From contig OX579637.1 of NCBI GenBank assembly GCA_951230915.1, positions 620,001-684,000 on the forward strand: a DNA stretch of 64,000 nucleotides, read 5' to 3'. A model generated the notes under the pieces. The model saw nothing but the letters and a program-made list of their open reading frames with translations, had not been told where the DNA came from and ran no database searches. The position numbers were made by a program, and so were the translations under genes. This DNA is from Antitrichia curtipendula (taxonomy: Eukaryota > Streptophyta > Bryopsida > Hypnales > Leucodontaceae). Of this stretch, positions 26,347-39,519 are shown in pieces; the stretch's first letter is position 1, and each line of letters starts with the position of its first letter.

Positions 26347-28178
26347 GCACAAAAATATTTAATTTTCGTATGAAATTTAATACACATCCACGAGAATAAA
26401 TGAAAAATGGGAATTAAACCGGACCTGTACTTTATTAATCCACCCAGTCACATCAAATGTCATAGAATTTCATTTTGAAAGTGACTTGAATAAATTTGTA
26501 TAAGTTGTAAACACGCTCTAGTATTTGAATGCACAAAAATATTTAATTTTCGTGTGAAATTTAATACACATTCACGTGAATAAAAGCAAATGGGAATTAA
26601 ACCGGACCTGTACTTTATTATTCCACCCAGTCACATCAAATGTCATAGGATTTCATTATGAAAGTGACTTGAATAAATTTGTATAAGTTGCAAACACGCT
26701 CTAGTATTTGAATGCACAAAAATTTTTAATGTTCGTATGAAATTTAATACACATTCACGTGAATAAATGAAAATGGGAATTAAACCGGACCTGTACTTTA
26801 TTATTCCACCGAGTCACATCAAATGTCATAGAATTTCATTTTGAAAGTGACTTGAATAAATTTGTATAAAATGTAAACACGCTCTAGTATTTGAATGCAC
26901 AAAAATATTTAATTTTCATATGAAATTTAATACACATCCACGAGAATAAATGAAAAATGGGAATTAAACCGGACCTGTACTTTATTAATCCACCCAGTCA
27001 CATCAAATGTCATAGAATTTCATTTTGAAAGTGACTTCAATAAATTTGTGTAAGTTGTAAACACGCTCTAGTATTTGAATGCATAAAACTACTTAAATTT
27101 TGTGTAAAATTTAATGCACCCACACGTGCATAAAAGAAAATGGGAATTAAACCGGACCTGTACTTTATTAATCCACCCAGTCACATCAAATGTCATAGAA
27201 TTTCACTTTGAAAGTGACTTGAATAAATTTGCATAAGTTGTAAACACGCTCTAGTATTTGAATGCACAAAAATATGTAATTTTCGTATGAAATTTAATAC
27301 ACATTTACGTGAATAAATGAAAATGGGAATTAAACCGGACCTGTACTTTATTAATCCACCCAGTCACATCAAATGTCATAGGATTTCATTATGAAAGTGA
27401 CTTGAATAAATTTGTATAAGTTGTAAACACGCTCTAGTATTTGAATGCATAAAAGTAGTTCTTTTTTGTGTGAAATTTAATGCACATTGACGTGAATAAA
27501 AGAAAATAGTAATTAAACCGGACCTGTACTTTACTAATCCGCCCAATCACGTCAAATGTCATAGAATTTCATCTTGAAAGTGACTTGAGTAAATTTGTAT
27601 AAGTTGTAAACACGCTCTAGTATTTGAATGCACAAAAATATTTAATTTTCGTATGAAATTTAATACACATTCACGTGAATAAAACAAAATGGGATTTAAA
27701 TCGGACCTGTACTTTATTAATCCACCCAGTCACATCAAATGTCATAGGATTTCATTTTGAAAGTGAATTCAATAAATTTGTGTAAGTTGTAAACACGCTC
27801 TAGTATTTGAGTGCACAAAAATATTTAATTTTCGTATGAAATTTAATACACATTCACGTGAATAAAACAAAATGGGAATTAAATTGGACCTGTAAATTAT
27901 TATTCCACCCAGTCACATCAAATGTCATAGAATTTCATTTTGAAAGTGACTTGAATCAACTTGTATAAGTTGTAAACACGCTCTAGTATTTGAATGGACA
28001 AAAAAATTTAATTCAAGTATGAAATTTAATACATATTCACGTGAATAAATGAAAATGGGAATTAAACCGGACCTGTACTTTATTATTCCACCCAGTCCCA
28101 TCAAATGTCATAGAATTTCATTTTGAAAGTGACTTGAATAAATTTGTATAAGTTGTAAACACGCTCTAGTATTTGAAT
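26347..28178 (+). repeat. Mixed monomers around the last C1
   Basis: This stretch of about ten monomers continues the 25.4-26.6 kb series and then loses regular order. It contains the C1 at 27447, the gggatttaaatcgg monomer after it, and the aaattggacctgtaaatt and gaatggacaaaaaaattt monomers. It is therefore a third relative of the segments at 1.3-2.3 and 6.0-7.1 kb. Confidence 0.78.
27447..27629 (+). repeat. Type C1 monomer, copy 7, with A-type 3' end
   Basis: The C1 sequence holds through catcttgaaagtg and then switches to acttgagtaaatttgtataag, a type A end, instead of aattcaataaatttgtgtaag. This is the last C1 copy in the window and is itself a recombinant. Confidence 0.88.
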
Positions 28179-28910
28179 GCACAAAAATATTTAAATTTAG
28201 TATGAAATTTAATACACATTGACGTGAATAAATGAAGATGGGAATTAAACCGGACCTGTACTTTATTATTCCACCCAGTCACATCAAATGTCATAGAATT
28301 TCATTTTGAAAGTGACTTGAATAAATTTGTATAAGTTGTAAACACGCTCTAGTATTTGAATGCACAAAAATATTTAAATTTAGTATGAAATTTAATACAC
28401 ATTGACGTGAATAAATGAAGATGGGAATTAAACCGGACCTGTACTTTATTATTCCACCCAGTCACATCAAATGTCATAGAATTTCATTTTGAAAGTGACT
28501 TGAATAAATTTGTATAAGTTGTAAACACGCTCTAGTATTTGAATGCACAAAAATATTAAAATTTAGTATGAAATTTAATACACATTCACGTGAATAAATG
28601 AAAATGGGAATTAAACCGGACCTGTACTTTATTATTCCACCCAGTCACATCAAATGTCATAGAATTTCATTTTGAAAGTGACTTGAATAAATTTGTATAA
28701 GTTGTAAACACGCTCTAGTATTTGAATGCACAAAAATATTAAAATTTAGTATGAAATTTAATACACATTCACGTGAATAAATGAAAATGGGAATTAAACC
28801 GGACCTGTACTTTATTATTCCACCCAGTCCCATCAAATGTCATAGAATTTCATTTTGAAAGTGACTTGAATAAATTTGTATAAGTTGTAAACACGCTCTA
28901 GTATTTGAAT
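28179..28910 (+). repeat. Single-monomer amplification (four near-identical A monomers)
   Basis: Monomers 28179-28361 and 28362-28544 share tttaaatttag, cattgacgtg and the rare gaagatggg. Monomers 28545-28727 and 28728-28910 share attaaaatttag. The homology period here is 183 bp, not a multimer, which indicates very local recent amplification. Confidence 0.87.
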
Positions 28911-30740
28911 GCACAAAAATATTTAATTTTCGTATGAAATTTAATACACATTCACGTGAATAAAGAAAATGGGAATTAAACCGGACCTGTACTTTATTAA
29001 TCCACCCAGTCACATCAAATGTCATAGAATTTCATTTTGAAAATGACTTGAGTAAATTTGTGTAAGTTGTAAACACGCTCTAGTATTTGAATGCATAAAA
29101 CTATTTAAATTTTTTGTAAAATTTAATGCACCCACACGTGCATAAAAGAAAATGCGAAGTAAACCGGACCTGTACTTTATTAATCCACCCAGTCACATCA
29201 AATGACATAGAATTTCATTTTGAAAGTGACTTGAATAAATTTGTATAAAATGTAAACACGCTCTAGTATTTGAATGCACAAAAATATTTAATTTTCGTAT
29301 GAAATTTAATACACATCCACGAGAATAAATGAAAAATGGGAATTAAACCGGACCTGTACTTTATTAATCCACCCAGTCACATCAAATGTCATAGAATTTC
29401 ATTTTGAAAGTGACTTGAATAAATTTGTATAAGTTGTAAACACGCTCTAGTATTTGAATGCACAAAAATATTTAATTTTCGTATGAAATTTAATACACAT
29501 TCACGTGAATAAATGAAAATGGGAATTAAACCGGACCTGTACTTTATTAATCCACCCAGTCACATCAAATGTCATAGAATTTCATTTTGGAAGTCACTTG
29601 AATAAATTTGCATAAGTTGTAAACACGCTCTAGTATTTGAATGCACAAAAATATTTAATTTTCGTATGAAATTTAATACACATTCACGTGAATAAATGAA
29701 AATGGGAATTAAACCGGACCTGTACTTTATTATTCCACCCAGTCACATCAAATGTCATAGAATTTCATTTTGAAAGTGACTTGAATAAATTTGCATAAGT
29801 TGTAAACACGCTCTAGTATTTGAATGCACAAAAATATTTAATTTTCGTATGAAATTTAATACACATTCACGTGAATAAAAGAAAATGGGAATTAAACCGG
29901 ACCTGTACTTTATTAATCCACCCAGTCACATCAAATGTCATAGAATTTCATTTTGAAAGTGACTTGAATAAATTTGTATAAGTTGTAAACACGCTCTAGT
30001 ATTTGAATGCATAAAAGTAATTCTTTTTTGTGTGAAATTTAATGCACATTGACGTGAATAAAAGAAAATAGTAAATAAACCGGACCTGTACTTTATTAAT
30101 CCACCCAGTCACATCAAATGTCATAGAATTTCATTTTGAAAGTGACTTGAATAAATTTGCATAAGTTGTAAACACGCTCTAGTATTTGAATGCACAAAAA
30201 TATTTAATTTTCGTATGAAATTTAATACACATGCACGTGCATAAATGAAAATGGGAATTAAACCAGACCTGTACTTTATTATTCCACCCAGTCACATCAA
30301 ATGTCATAGAATTTCATTTTGAAAGTGACTTCAATAAATTTGTGTAAGTTGTAAACACGCTCTAGTATTTGAATGCATAAAACTATTTAAATTTTTTGTA
30401 AAATTTAATGCACCCACACGTGCATAAAAGAAAATGCGAAGTAAACCAGACGTGTACTTTATTAATCCACCCTGTCACATCAAATGTCATAGAATTTCAT
30501 TTTGAAAGTGACTTGAGTAAATTTGTATAAGTTGTAAACACGCTCTAGTATTTGAATGCACAAAAATATTTAATTTTCGTATGAAATTTAATACACATTC
30601 ACGTGAATAAAAGAAAATGGGAATTAAACCGGACCTGTACTTTATTAATCCACCCAGTCACATCAAATGTCATAGAATTTCATTTTGAAAGTCACTTGAA
30701 TAAATTTGCATAAGTTGTAAACACGCTCTAGTATTTGAAT
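28911..30740 (+). repeat. Mixed A/B2 zone before the cassette domain
   Basis: About ten mostly type A monomers with one B2, one B3 (30375) and the first C2 (30009). The first monomer has the aataaagaaaat 182-bp form. A private cacgtgcataaatg appears near 30.23 kb in a type A monomer. No gene or foreign sequence is present. Confidence 0.75.
30009..30191 (+). repeat. Type C2 monomer, copy 1
   Basis: C2 has a C-type front (gtaattcttttttgtgtg, gcacattgacgtg, aatagtaaataaacc) joined to a normal A/B core (ttattaatccacccagtcac). The join lies between aatagtaaataaacc and the core, where C1 would have actaatccgccc. It appears to be a C1-derived recombinant. Confidence 0.88.
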
Positions 30741-30923
30741 GCACAAAAATATTTAATTTTCGTATGAAATTTAATACACATGCACGTGAATAAATGAAAA
30801 TGGGAATTAAACCGGACCTGTACTTTATTATTCCACCCAGTCACATCAAATGTCATAGAATTTCATTTTGAAAGTGACTTCAATAAATTTGTGTAAGTTG
30901 TAAACACGCTCTAGTATTTGAAT

Positions 30924-31837
30924 GCATAAAACTATTTAAATTTTTTGTAAAATTTAATGCACCCACACGTGCATAAAAGAAAATGCGAAGTAAACCAGAC
31001 GTGTACTTTATTAATCCACCCTGTCACATCAAATGTCATAGAATTTCATTTTGAAAGTGACTTGAATAAATTTGTATAAGTTGTAAACACGCTCTAGTAT
31101 TTGAATGCACAAAAATATTTAATTTTCGTATGAAATTTAATACACATTCACGTGAATAAAAGAAAATGGGAATTAAACCGGACCTGTACTTTATTAATCC
31201 ACCCAGTCACATCAAATGTCATAGAATTTCATTTTGAAAGTGACTTGAATAAATTTGTATAAGTTGTAAACACGCTCTAGTATTTGAATGCATAAAACTA
31301 TTTAAATATTTTGTAAAATTTAATGCACCCACACGTGCATAAAAGAAAATGCGAAGTAAACCGGACCTGTACTTTATTAATCCACCCAGTCACATCAAAT
31401 GTCATAGAATTTCATTTTGAAAGTGACTTGAATAAATTTGTATAAGTTGTAAACACGCTCTAGTATTTGAATGCACAAAAATATTTAATTTTCGTATGAA
31501 ATTTAATACACATTCACGTGAATAAAAGAAAATGGGAATTAAACCGGACCTGTACTTTATTAATCCACCCAGTCACATCAAATGTCATAGAATTTCATTT
31601 TAAAAGTGACTTCAATAAATTTGTGTAAGTTGTAAACACGCTCTAGTATTTGAATGGACAAAAATATTTAATTTTCGTATGAAATTTAATACACATTCAC
31701 GTGAATAAAGAAAATGGGAATTAAACCGGACCTGTACTTTATTATTCCACCCAGTCACATCAAATGTCATAGAATTTCATTTTGAAAGTGAATTCAATAA
31801 GTTTGCATAAGTTGTAAACACGCTCTAGTATTTGAAT
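30924..31837 (+). repeat. B3-A-B2-A-A cassette, copy 1
   Basis: This 914-bp unit has five monomers: B3, A, B2 (tttaaatattttg), A, and A with gaatggac plus the aataaagaaaat 182-bp form. The length is 5 x 183 minus 1 because of the 182-bp monomer. Confidence 0.87.
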
Positions 31838-32203
31838 GCACAAAAATATTTAATTTTCGTATGAAATTTAATACACATTCACGTGAATAAATGAAAATGG
31901 GAATTAAACCGGACCTGTACTTTATTATTCCACCCAGTCACATCAAATGTCATAGAATTTCATTTTGAAAGTGACTTGAGTAAATTTGCATAAGTTGTAA
32001 ACACGCTCTAGTATTTGAATGCACAAAAATATTTAATTTTCGTATGAAATTTAATACACATTCACGTGAATAAATGAAAATGGGAATTAAACCGGACCTG
32101 TACTTTATTATTCCACCCAGTCACATCAAATGTCATAGAATTTCATTTTGAAAGTGACTTGAATAAATTTGTATAAGTTGTAAACACGCTCTAGTATTTG
32201 AAT

Positions 32204-32386
32204 GCGTAAAAGTAGTTCTTTTTTGTGTGAAGTTTAATGCACATTGACGTGAATAAAAGAAAATAGTAAATAAACCGGACCTGTACTTTATTAATCCACC
32301 CAGTCACATCAAATGTCATAGAATTTCATTTTGAAAGTGACTTGAATAAATTTGTATAAGTTGTAAACACGCTCTAGTATTTGAAT
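32204..32386 (+). repeat. Type C2 monomer, copy 2 (gcgtaaaagtag, gaagttt)
   Basis: This copy carries gcgtaaaagtagttc and gtgaagtttaatg. The same combination recurs at 39337, inside the duplicated 39-mer-offset segment. Confidence 0.88.
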
Positions 32387-33301
32387 GCACAAAAATATTT
32401 AATTTTCGTATGAAATTTAATACACATTCACGTGAATAAATGAAAATGGGAATTAAACCGGACCTGTACTTTATTAATCCACCCAGTCACATCAAATGTC
32501 ATAGAATTTCATTTTGGAAGTCACTTGAATAAATTTGCATAAGTTGTAAACACGCTCTAGTATTTGAATGCACAAAAATATTTAATTTTCGTATGAAATT
32601 TAATACACATTCACGTGAATAAATGAAAATTGGAATTAAACCGGACCTGTACTTTATTATTCCACCCAGTCACATCAAATGTCATAGAATTTCATTTTGA
32701 AAGTGACTTGAGTAAATTTGCATAAGTTGTAAACACGCTCTAGTATTTGAATGCACAAAAATATTTAATTTTCGTATGAAATTTAATACACATTCACGTG
32801 AATAAAAGAAAATGGGAATTAAACCGGACCTGTACTTTATTAATCCACCCAGTCACATCAAATGTCATAGAATTTCATTTTGAAAGTGACTTGAATAAAT
32901 TTGTATAAGTTGTAAACACGCTCTAGTATTTGAATGCACAAAAATATTTAATTTTCGTATGAAATTTAATACACATTCACGTGAATAAAAGAAAATGGGA
33001 ATTAAACCGGACCTGTACTTTATTATTCCACCCAGTCACATCAAATGTCATAGAATTTCATTTTGAAAGTGACTTCAATAAATTTGTGTACGTTGTAAAC
33101 ACGCTCTAGTATTTGAATGCATAAAACTATTTAAATTTTTTGTAAAATTTAATGCACCCACACGTGCATAAAAGAAAATGCGAAGTAAACCGGACCTGTA
33201 CTTTATTAATCCACCCAGTCACATCAAATGTCATAGGATTTCAATATGAAAGTGACTTGAATAAATTTGTATAAGTTGTAAACACGCTCTAGTATTTGAA
33301 T

Positions 33302-33484
33302 GCATAAAAGTAATTCTTTTTTGTGTGAAATTTAATGCACATTGACGTGAATAAAAGAAAATAGTAAATAAACCGGACCTGTACTTTATTAATCCACCCA
33401 GTCACATCAAATGTCATAGAATTTCATTTTGAAAGTCACTTGAATAAATTTGCATAAGTTGTAAACACGCTCTAGTATTTGAAT
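33302..33484 (+). repeat. Type C2 monomer, copy 3 (gtaattc)
   Basis: This copy has gcataaaagtaattc and gtgaaattt and lies 1098 bp (6 monomers) after copy 2. Its 3' end is gtcacttgaataaatttgc. Confidence 0.88.
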
Positions 33485-33667
33485 GCACAAAAATATTTAA
33501 TTTTCGTATGAAATTTAATACACATGCACGTGAATAAATGAAAATGGGAATTAAACCGGACCTGTACTTTATTATTCCACCCAGTCACATCAAATGTCAT
33601 AGAATTTCATTTTGAAAGTGACTTCAATAAATTTGTGTAAGTTGTAAACACGCTCTACTATTTGAAT

Positions 33668-34581
33668 GCATAAAACTATTTAAATTTTTTGTAAAATTTA
33701 ATGCACCCACACGTGCATAAAAGAAAATGCGAAGTAAACCAGACGTGTACTTTATTAATCCACCCTGTCACATCAAATGTCATAGAATTTCATTTTGAAA
33801 GTGACTTGAATAAATTTGTATAAGTTGTAAACACGCTCTAGTATTTGAATGCACAAAAATATTTAATTTTCGTATGAAATTTAATACACATTCACGTGAA
33901 TAAAAGAAAATGGGAATTAAACCGGACCTGTACTTTATTAATCCACCCAGTCACATCAAATGTCATAGAATTTCATTTTGAAAGTGACTTGAATAAATTT
34001 GTATAAGTTGTAAACACGCTCTAGTATTTGAATGCATAAAACTATTTAAATATTTTGTAAAATTTAATGCACCCACACGTGCATAAAAGAAAATGCGAAG
34101 TAAACCGGACCTGTACTTTATTAATCCACCCAGTCACATCAAATGTCATAGAATTTCATTTTGAAAGTGACTTGAATAAATTTGTATAAGTTGTAAACAC
34201 GCTCTAGTATTTGAATGCACAAAAATATTTAATTTTCGTATGAAATTTAATACACATTCACGTGAATAAAAGAAAATGGGAATTAAACCGGACCTGTACT
34301 TTATTAATCCACCCAGTCACATCAAATGTCATAGAATTTCATTTTGAAAGTGACTTCAATAAATTTGTGTAAGTTGTAAACACGCTCTAGTATTTGAATG
34401 GACAAAAATATTTAATTTAAGTATGAAATTTAATACACATTCATGTGAATAAAGAAAATGGGAATTAAACCGGACCTGTACTTTATTAATCCACCCAGTC
34501 ACATCAAATGTCATAGAATTTCATTTTGAAAGTGACTTCAATAAATTTGTGTAAGTTGTAAACACGCTCTACTATTTGAAT
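33668..34581 (+). repeat. B3-A-B2-A-A cassette, copy 2
   Basis: This 914-bp unit begins after a tctactattt end in the preceding monomer. Its last monomer has tttaatttaag and cattcatgtg, a change that breaks CACGTG. It is directly adjacent to copy 3. Confidence 0.87.
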
Positions 34582-35495
34582 GCATAAAACTATTTAAATT
34601 TTTTGTAAAATTTAATGCACCCACTCGTGCATAAAAGAAAATGCGAAGTAAACCAGACGTGTACTTTATTAATCCACCCTGTCACATCAAATGTCATAGA
34701 ATTTCATTTTGAAAGTGACTTGAATAAATTTGTATAAGTTGTAAACACGCTCTAGTATTTGAATGCACAAAAATATTTAATTTTCGTATGAAATTTAATA
34801 CACATTCACGTGAATAAAAGAAAATGGGAATTAAACCGGACCTGTACTTTATTAATCCACCCAGTCACATCAAATGTCATAGAATTTCATTTTGAAAGTG
34901 ACTTGAATAAATTTGTATAAGTTGTAAACACGCTCTAGTAATTGAATGCATAAAACTATTTAAATATTTTGTAAAATTTAATGCACCCACACGTGCATAA
35001 AAGAAAATGCGAAGTAAACCGGACCTGTACTTTATTAATCCACCCAGTCACATCAAATGTCATAGAATTTCATTTTGAAAGTGACTTGAATAAATTTGTA
35101 TAAGTTGTAAACACGCTCTAGTATTTGAATGCACAAAAATATTTAATTTTCGTATGAAATTTAATACACATTCACGTGAATAAAAGAAAATGGGAATTAA
35201 ACCGGACCTGTACTTTATTAATCCACCCAGTCACATCAAATGTCATAGAATTTCATTTTGAAAGTGACTTCAATAAATTTGTGTAAGTTGTAAACACGCT
35301 CTAGTATTTGAATGGACAAAAATATTTAATTTTCGTATGAAATTTAATACACATTCACGTGAATAAAGAAAATGGGAATTAAACCGGACCTGTACTTTAT
35401 TATTCCACCCAGTCACATCAAATGTCATAGAATTTCATTTTGAAAGTGAATTCAATAAATTTGCATAAGTTGTAAACACGCTCTAGTATTTGAAT
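34582..35495 (+). repeat. B3-A-B2-A-A cassette, copy 3
   Basis: This is a 914-bp tandem neighbour of copy 2. Private changes include cccactcgtgc in the B3 monomer and tagtaattgaatg before the B2 monomer. Its last monomer has ttttcgtatg instead of tttaagtatg. Confidence 0.87.
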
Positions 35496-36410
35496 GCACA
35501 AAAATATTTAATTTTCGTATGAAATTTAATACACATTCACGTGAATAAATGAAAATGGGAATTAAACCGGACCTGTACTTTATTATTCCACCCAGTCACA
35601 TCAAATGTCATAGAATTTCATTTTGAAAGTGACTTGAGTAAATTTGCATAAGTTGTAAACACGCTCTAGTATTTGAATGCACAAAAATATTTAATTTTCG
35701 TATGAAATTTAATACACATTCACGTGAATAAATGAAAATGGGAATTAAACCGGACCTGTACTTTATTATTCCACCCAGTCACATCAAATGTCATAGAATT
35801 TCATTTTGAAAGTGACTTCAATAAATTTGTATAAGTTGTAAACACGCTCTAGTATTTGAATGCACAAAAATATTTAATTTTCGTATGAAATTTAATACAC
35901 ATGCACGTGAATAAATGAAAATGGGAATTAAACCGGACCTGTACTTTATTATTCCACCCAGTCACATCAAATGTCATAGAATTTCATTTTGAAAGTGACT
36001 TCAATAAATTTGTGTAAGTTGTAAACACGCTCTAGTATTTGAATGCATAAAACTATTTAAATTTTTTGTAAAATTTAATGCACCCACACGTGCATAAAAG
36101 AAAATGCGAAGTAAACCAGACGTGTACTATATTAATCCACCCTGTCACATCAAATGTCATAGAATTTCATTTTGAAAGTGACTTGAATAAATTTGTATAA
36201 GTTGTAAACACGCTCTAGTATTTGAATGCACAAAAATATTTAATTTTCGTATGAAATTTAATACACATTCACGTGAATAAAAGAAAATGGGAATTAAACC
36301 GGACCTGTACTTTATTAATCCACCCAGTCACATCAAATGTCATAGAATTTCATTTTGAAAGTGACTTCAATAAATTTGTATAAGTTGTAAACACGCTCTA
36401 GTATTTGAAT
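34948..36410 (+). repeat. 32-mer-offset duplication, copy 1
   Basis: This eight-monomer, 1463-bp segment starts at a B2 (atattttg) monomer and runs through the B3 at 36045 with gtactatatt. It matches 40801-42263 at an offset of 5853 bp. Confidence 0.83.
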
Positions 36411-36959
36411 GCATAAAACTATTTAAATTTTTTGTAAAATTTAATGCACCCACACGTGCATAAAAGAAAATGCGAAGTAAACCAGACGTGTACTTTATTA
36501 ATCCACCCTGTCACATCAAATGTCATAGAATTTCATTTTGAAAGTGACTTGAATAAATTTGTATAAGTTGTAAACACGCTCTAGTATTTGAATGCACAAA
36601 AATATTTAATTTTCGTATGAAATTTAATACACATTCACGTGAATAAAAGAAAATGGGAATTAAACCGGACCTGTACTTTATTAATCCACCCAGTCACATC
36701 AAATGTCATAGAATTTCATTTTGAAAGTCACTTGAATAAATTTGCATAAGTTGTAAACACGCTCTAGTATTTGAATGCACAAAAATATTTAATTTTCGTA
36801 TGAAATTTAATACACATGCACGTGAATAAATGAAAATGGGAATTAAACCGGACCTGTACTTTATTATTCCACCCAGCCACATCAAATGTCATAGAATTTC
36901 ATTTTGAAAGTGACTTCAATAAATTTGTGTAAGTTGTAAACACGCTCTAGTATTTGAAT

Positions 36960-37873
36960 GCATAAAACTATTTAAATTTTTTGTAAAATTTAATGCACCC
37001 ACACGTGCATAAAAGAAAATGCGAAGTAAACCAGACGTGTACTTTATTAATCCACCCTGTCACATCAAATGTCATAGAATTTCATTTTGAAAGTGACTTG
37101 AATAAATTTGTATAAGTTGTAAACACGCTCTAGTATTTGAATGCACAAAAATATTTAATTTTCGTATGAAATTTAATACACATTCACGTGAATAAAAGAA
37201 AATGGGAATTAAACCGGACCTGTACTTTATTAATCCACCCAGTCACATCAAATGTCATAGAATTTCATTTTGAAAGTGACTTGAATAAATTTGTATAAGT
37301 TGTAAACACGCTCTAGTATTTGAATGCATAAAACTATTTAAATTTTTTGTAAAATTTAATGCACCCACACGTGCATAAAAGAAAATGCGAAGTAAACCGG
37401 ACCTGTACTTTATTAATCCACCCAGTCACATCAAATGTCATAGAATTTCATTTTGAAAGTGACTTCAATAAATTTGTATAAGTTGTAAACACGCTCTAGT
37501 ATTTGAATGCACAAAAATATTTAATTTTCGTATGAAATTTAATACACATTCACGTGAATAAAAGAAAATGGGAATTAAACCGGACCTGTACTTTATTAAT
37601 CCACCCAGTCACATCAAATGTCATAGAATTTCATTTTGAAAGTGACTTCAATAAATTTGTGTAAGTTGTAAACACGCTCTAGTATTTGAATGGACAAAAA
37701 TATTTAATTTAAGTATGAAATTTAATACACATTCACGTGAATAAAGAAAATGGGAATTAAACCGGACCTGTACTTTATTATTCCACCCAGTCACATCAAA
37801 TGTCATAGAATTTCATTTTGAAAGTGAATTCAATAAGTTTGCATAAGTTGTAAACACGCTCTAGTATTTGAAT
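36960..37873 (+). repeat. B3-A-B2-A-A cassette, copy 4
   Basis: This copy has ttttttg rather than atattttg in its B2 monomer and cagccacatc in the monomer just upstream. Together with one leading A monomer it forms a 1097-bp unit that is repeated immediately downstream. Confidence 0.86.
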
Positions 37874-38056
37874 GCACAAAAATATTTAATTTTCGTATGA
37901 AATTTAATACACATGCACGTGAATAAATGAAAATGGGAATTAAACCGGACCTGTACTTTATTATTCCACCCAGTCACATCAAATGTCATAGAATTTCATT
38001 TTGAAAGTGACTTCAATAAATTTGTGTAAGTTGTAAACACACTCTAGTATTTGAAT

Positions 38057-38239
38057 GCATAAAACTATTTAAATTTTTTGTAAAATTTAATGCACCCACA
38101 CGTGCATAAAAGAAAATGCGAAGTAAACCAGACGTGTACTTTATTAATCCACCCTGTCACATCAAATGTCATAGAATTTCATTTTGAAAGTGACTTGAAT
38201 AAATTTGTATAAGTTGTAAACACGCTCTAGTATTTGAAT
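38057..38239 (+). repeat. Representative type B3 monomer (ccagacgtgtac subtype)
   Basis: B3 adds ccagacgtgtac and ccaccctgtcac to the B2 signature, so its core differs from the normal ccggacctgtac and ccacccagtcac. Copies start at 30375, 30924, 33668, 34582, 36045, 36411, 36960, 38057 and 41898. A partly converted relative lies near 45.19 kb (ccggacgtgtac). B3 is confined to 30-45.4 kb, and in most cases it opens the five-monomer cassette described separately. Confidence 0.88.
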
Positions 38240-38970
38240 GCACAAAAATATTTAATTTTCGTATGAAATTTAATACACATTCACGTGAATAAAAGAAAAT
38301 GGGAATTAAACCGGACCTGTACTTTATTAATCCACCCAGTCACATCAAATGTCATAGAATTTCATTTTGAAAGTGACTTGAATAAATTTGTATAAGTTGT
38401 AAACACGCTCTAGTATTTGAATGCATAAAACTATTTAAATATTTTGTAAAATTTAATGCACCCACACGTGCATAAAAGAAAATGCGAAGTAAACCGGACC
38501 TGTACTTTATTAATCCACCCAGTCACATCAAATGTCATAGAATTTCATTTTGAAAGTGACTTCAATAAATTTGTATAAGTTGTAAACACGCTCTAGTATT
38601 TGAATGCACAAAAATATTTAATTTTCGTATGAAATTTAATACACATTCACGTGAATAAAAGAAAATGGGAATTAAACCGGACCTGTACTTTATTAATCCA
38701 CCCAGTCACATCAAATGTCATAGAATTTCATTTTGAAAGTGACTTCAATAAATTTGTGTAAGTTGTAAACACGCTCTAGTATTTGAATGGACAAAAATAT
38801 TTAATTTAAGTATGAAATTTAATACACATTCACGTGAATAAAGAAAATGGGAATTAAACCGGACCTGTACTTTATTATTCCACCCAGTCACATCAAATGT
38901 CATAGAATTTCATTTTGAAAGTGAATTCAATAAGTTTGCATAAGTTGTAAACACGCTCTAGTATTTGAAT
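38057..38970 (+). repeat. B3-A-B2-A-A cassette, copy 5
   Basis: This copy lies 1097 bp after copy 4 and has the atattttg form of B2. A cacactctag change precedes it. It also pairs with copy 1 at a 7133-bp offset, so it belongs to two overlapping duplications. Confidence 0.86.
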
Positions 38971-39336
38971 GCACAAAAATATTTAATTTTCGTATGAAAT
39001 TTAATACACATTCACGTGAATAAATGAAAATGGGAATTAAACCGGACCTGTACTTTATTATTCCACCCAGTCACATCAAATGTCATAGAATTTCATTTTG
39101 AAAGTGACTTGAGTAAATTTGCATAAGTTGTAAACACGCTCTAGTATTTGAATGCACAAAAATATTTAATTTTCGTATGAAATTTAATACACATTCACGT
39201 GAATAAATGAAAATGGGAATTAAACCGGACCTGTACTTTATTATTCCACCCAGTCACATCAAATGTCATAGAATTTCATTTTGAAAGTGACTTGAATAAA
39301 TTTGTATAAGTTGTAAACACGCTCTAGTATTTGAAT

Positions 39337-39519
39337 GCGTAAAAGTAGTTCTTTTTTGTGTGAAGTTTAATGCACATTGACGTGAATAAAAGAAAATAGT
39401 AAATAAACCGGACCTGTACTTTATTAATCCACCCAGTCACATCAAATGTCATAGAATTTCATTTTGAAAGTGACTTGAATAAATTTGTATAAGTTGTAAA
39501 CACGCTCTAGTATTTGAAT
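39337..39519 (+). repeat. Type C2 monomer, copy 4
   Basis: This is the counterpart of the copy at 32204, displaced by 7133 bp, with the same gcgtaaaagtag and gaagttt markers. Confidence 0.88.

Larger units (their letters stand above)
30741..33600 (+). repeat. 39-mer-offset duplication, copy 1
   Basis: This segment of about 2.86 kb contains an A monomer with catgcacgtg, cassette copy 1, several A monomers and two C2 monomers. It matches 37874-40733 at a constant offset of 7133 bp. Differences seen include attgg/atggg, gagtaaa/gaataaa, aaaag/aaaac and gctctag/gctttag. Confidence 0.84.
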
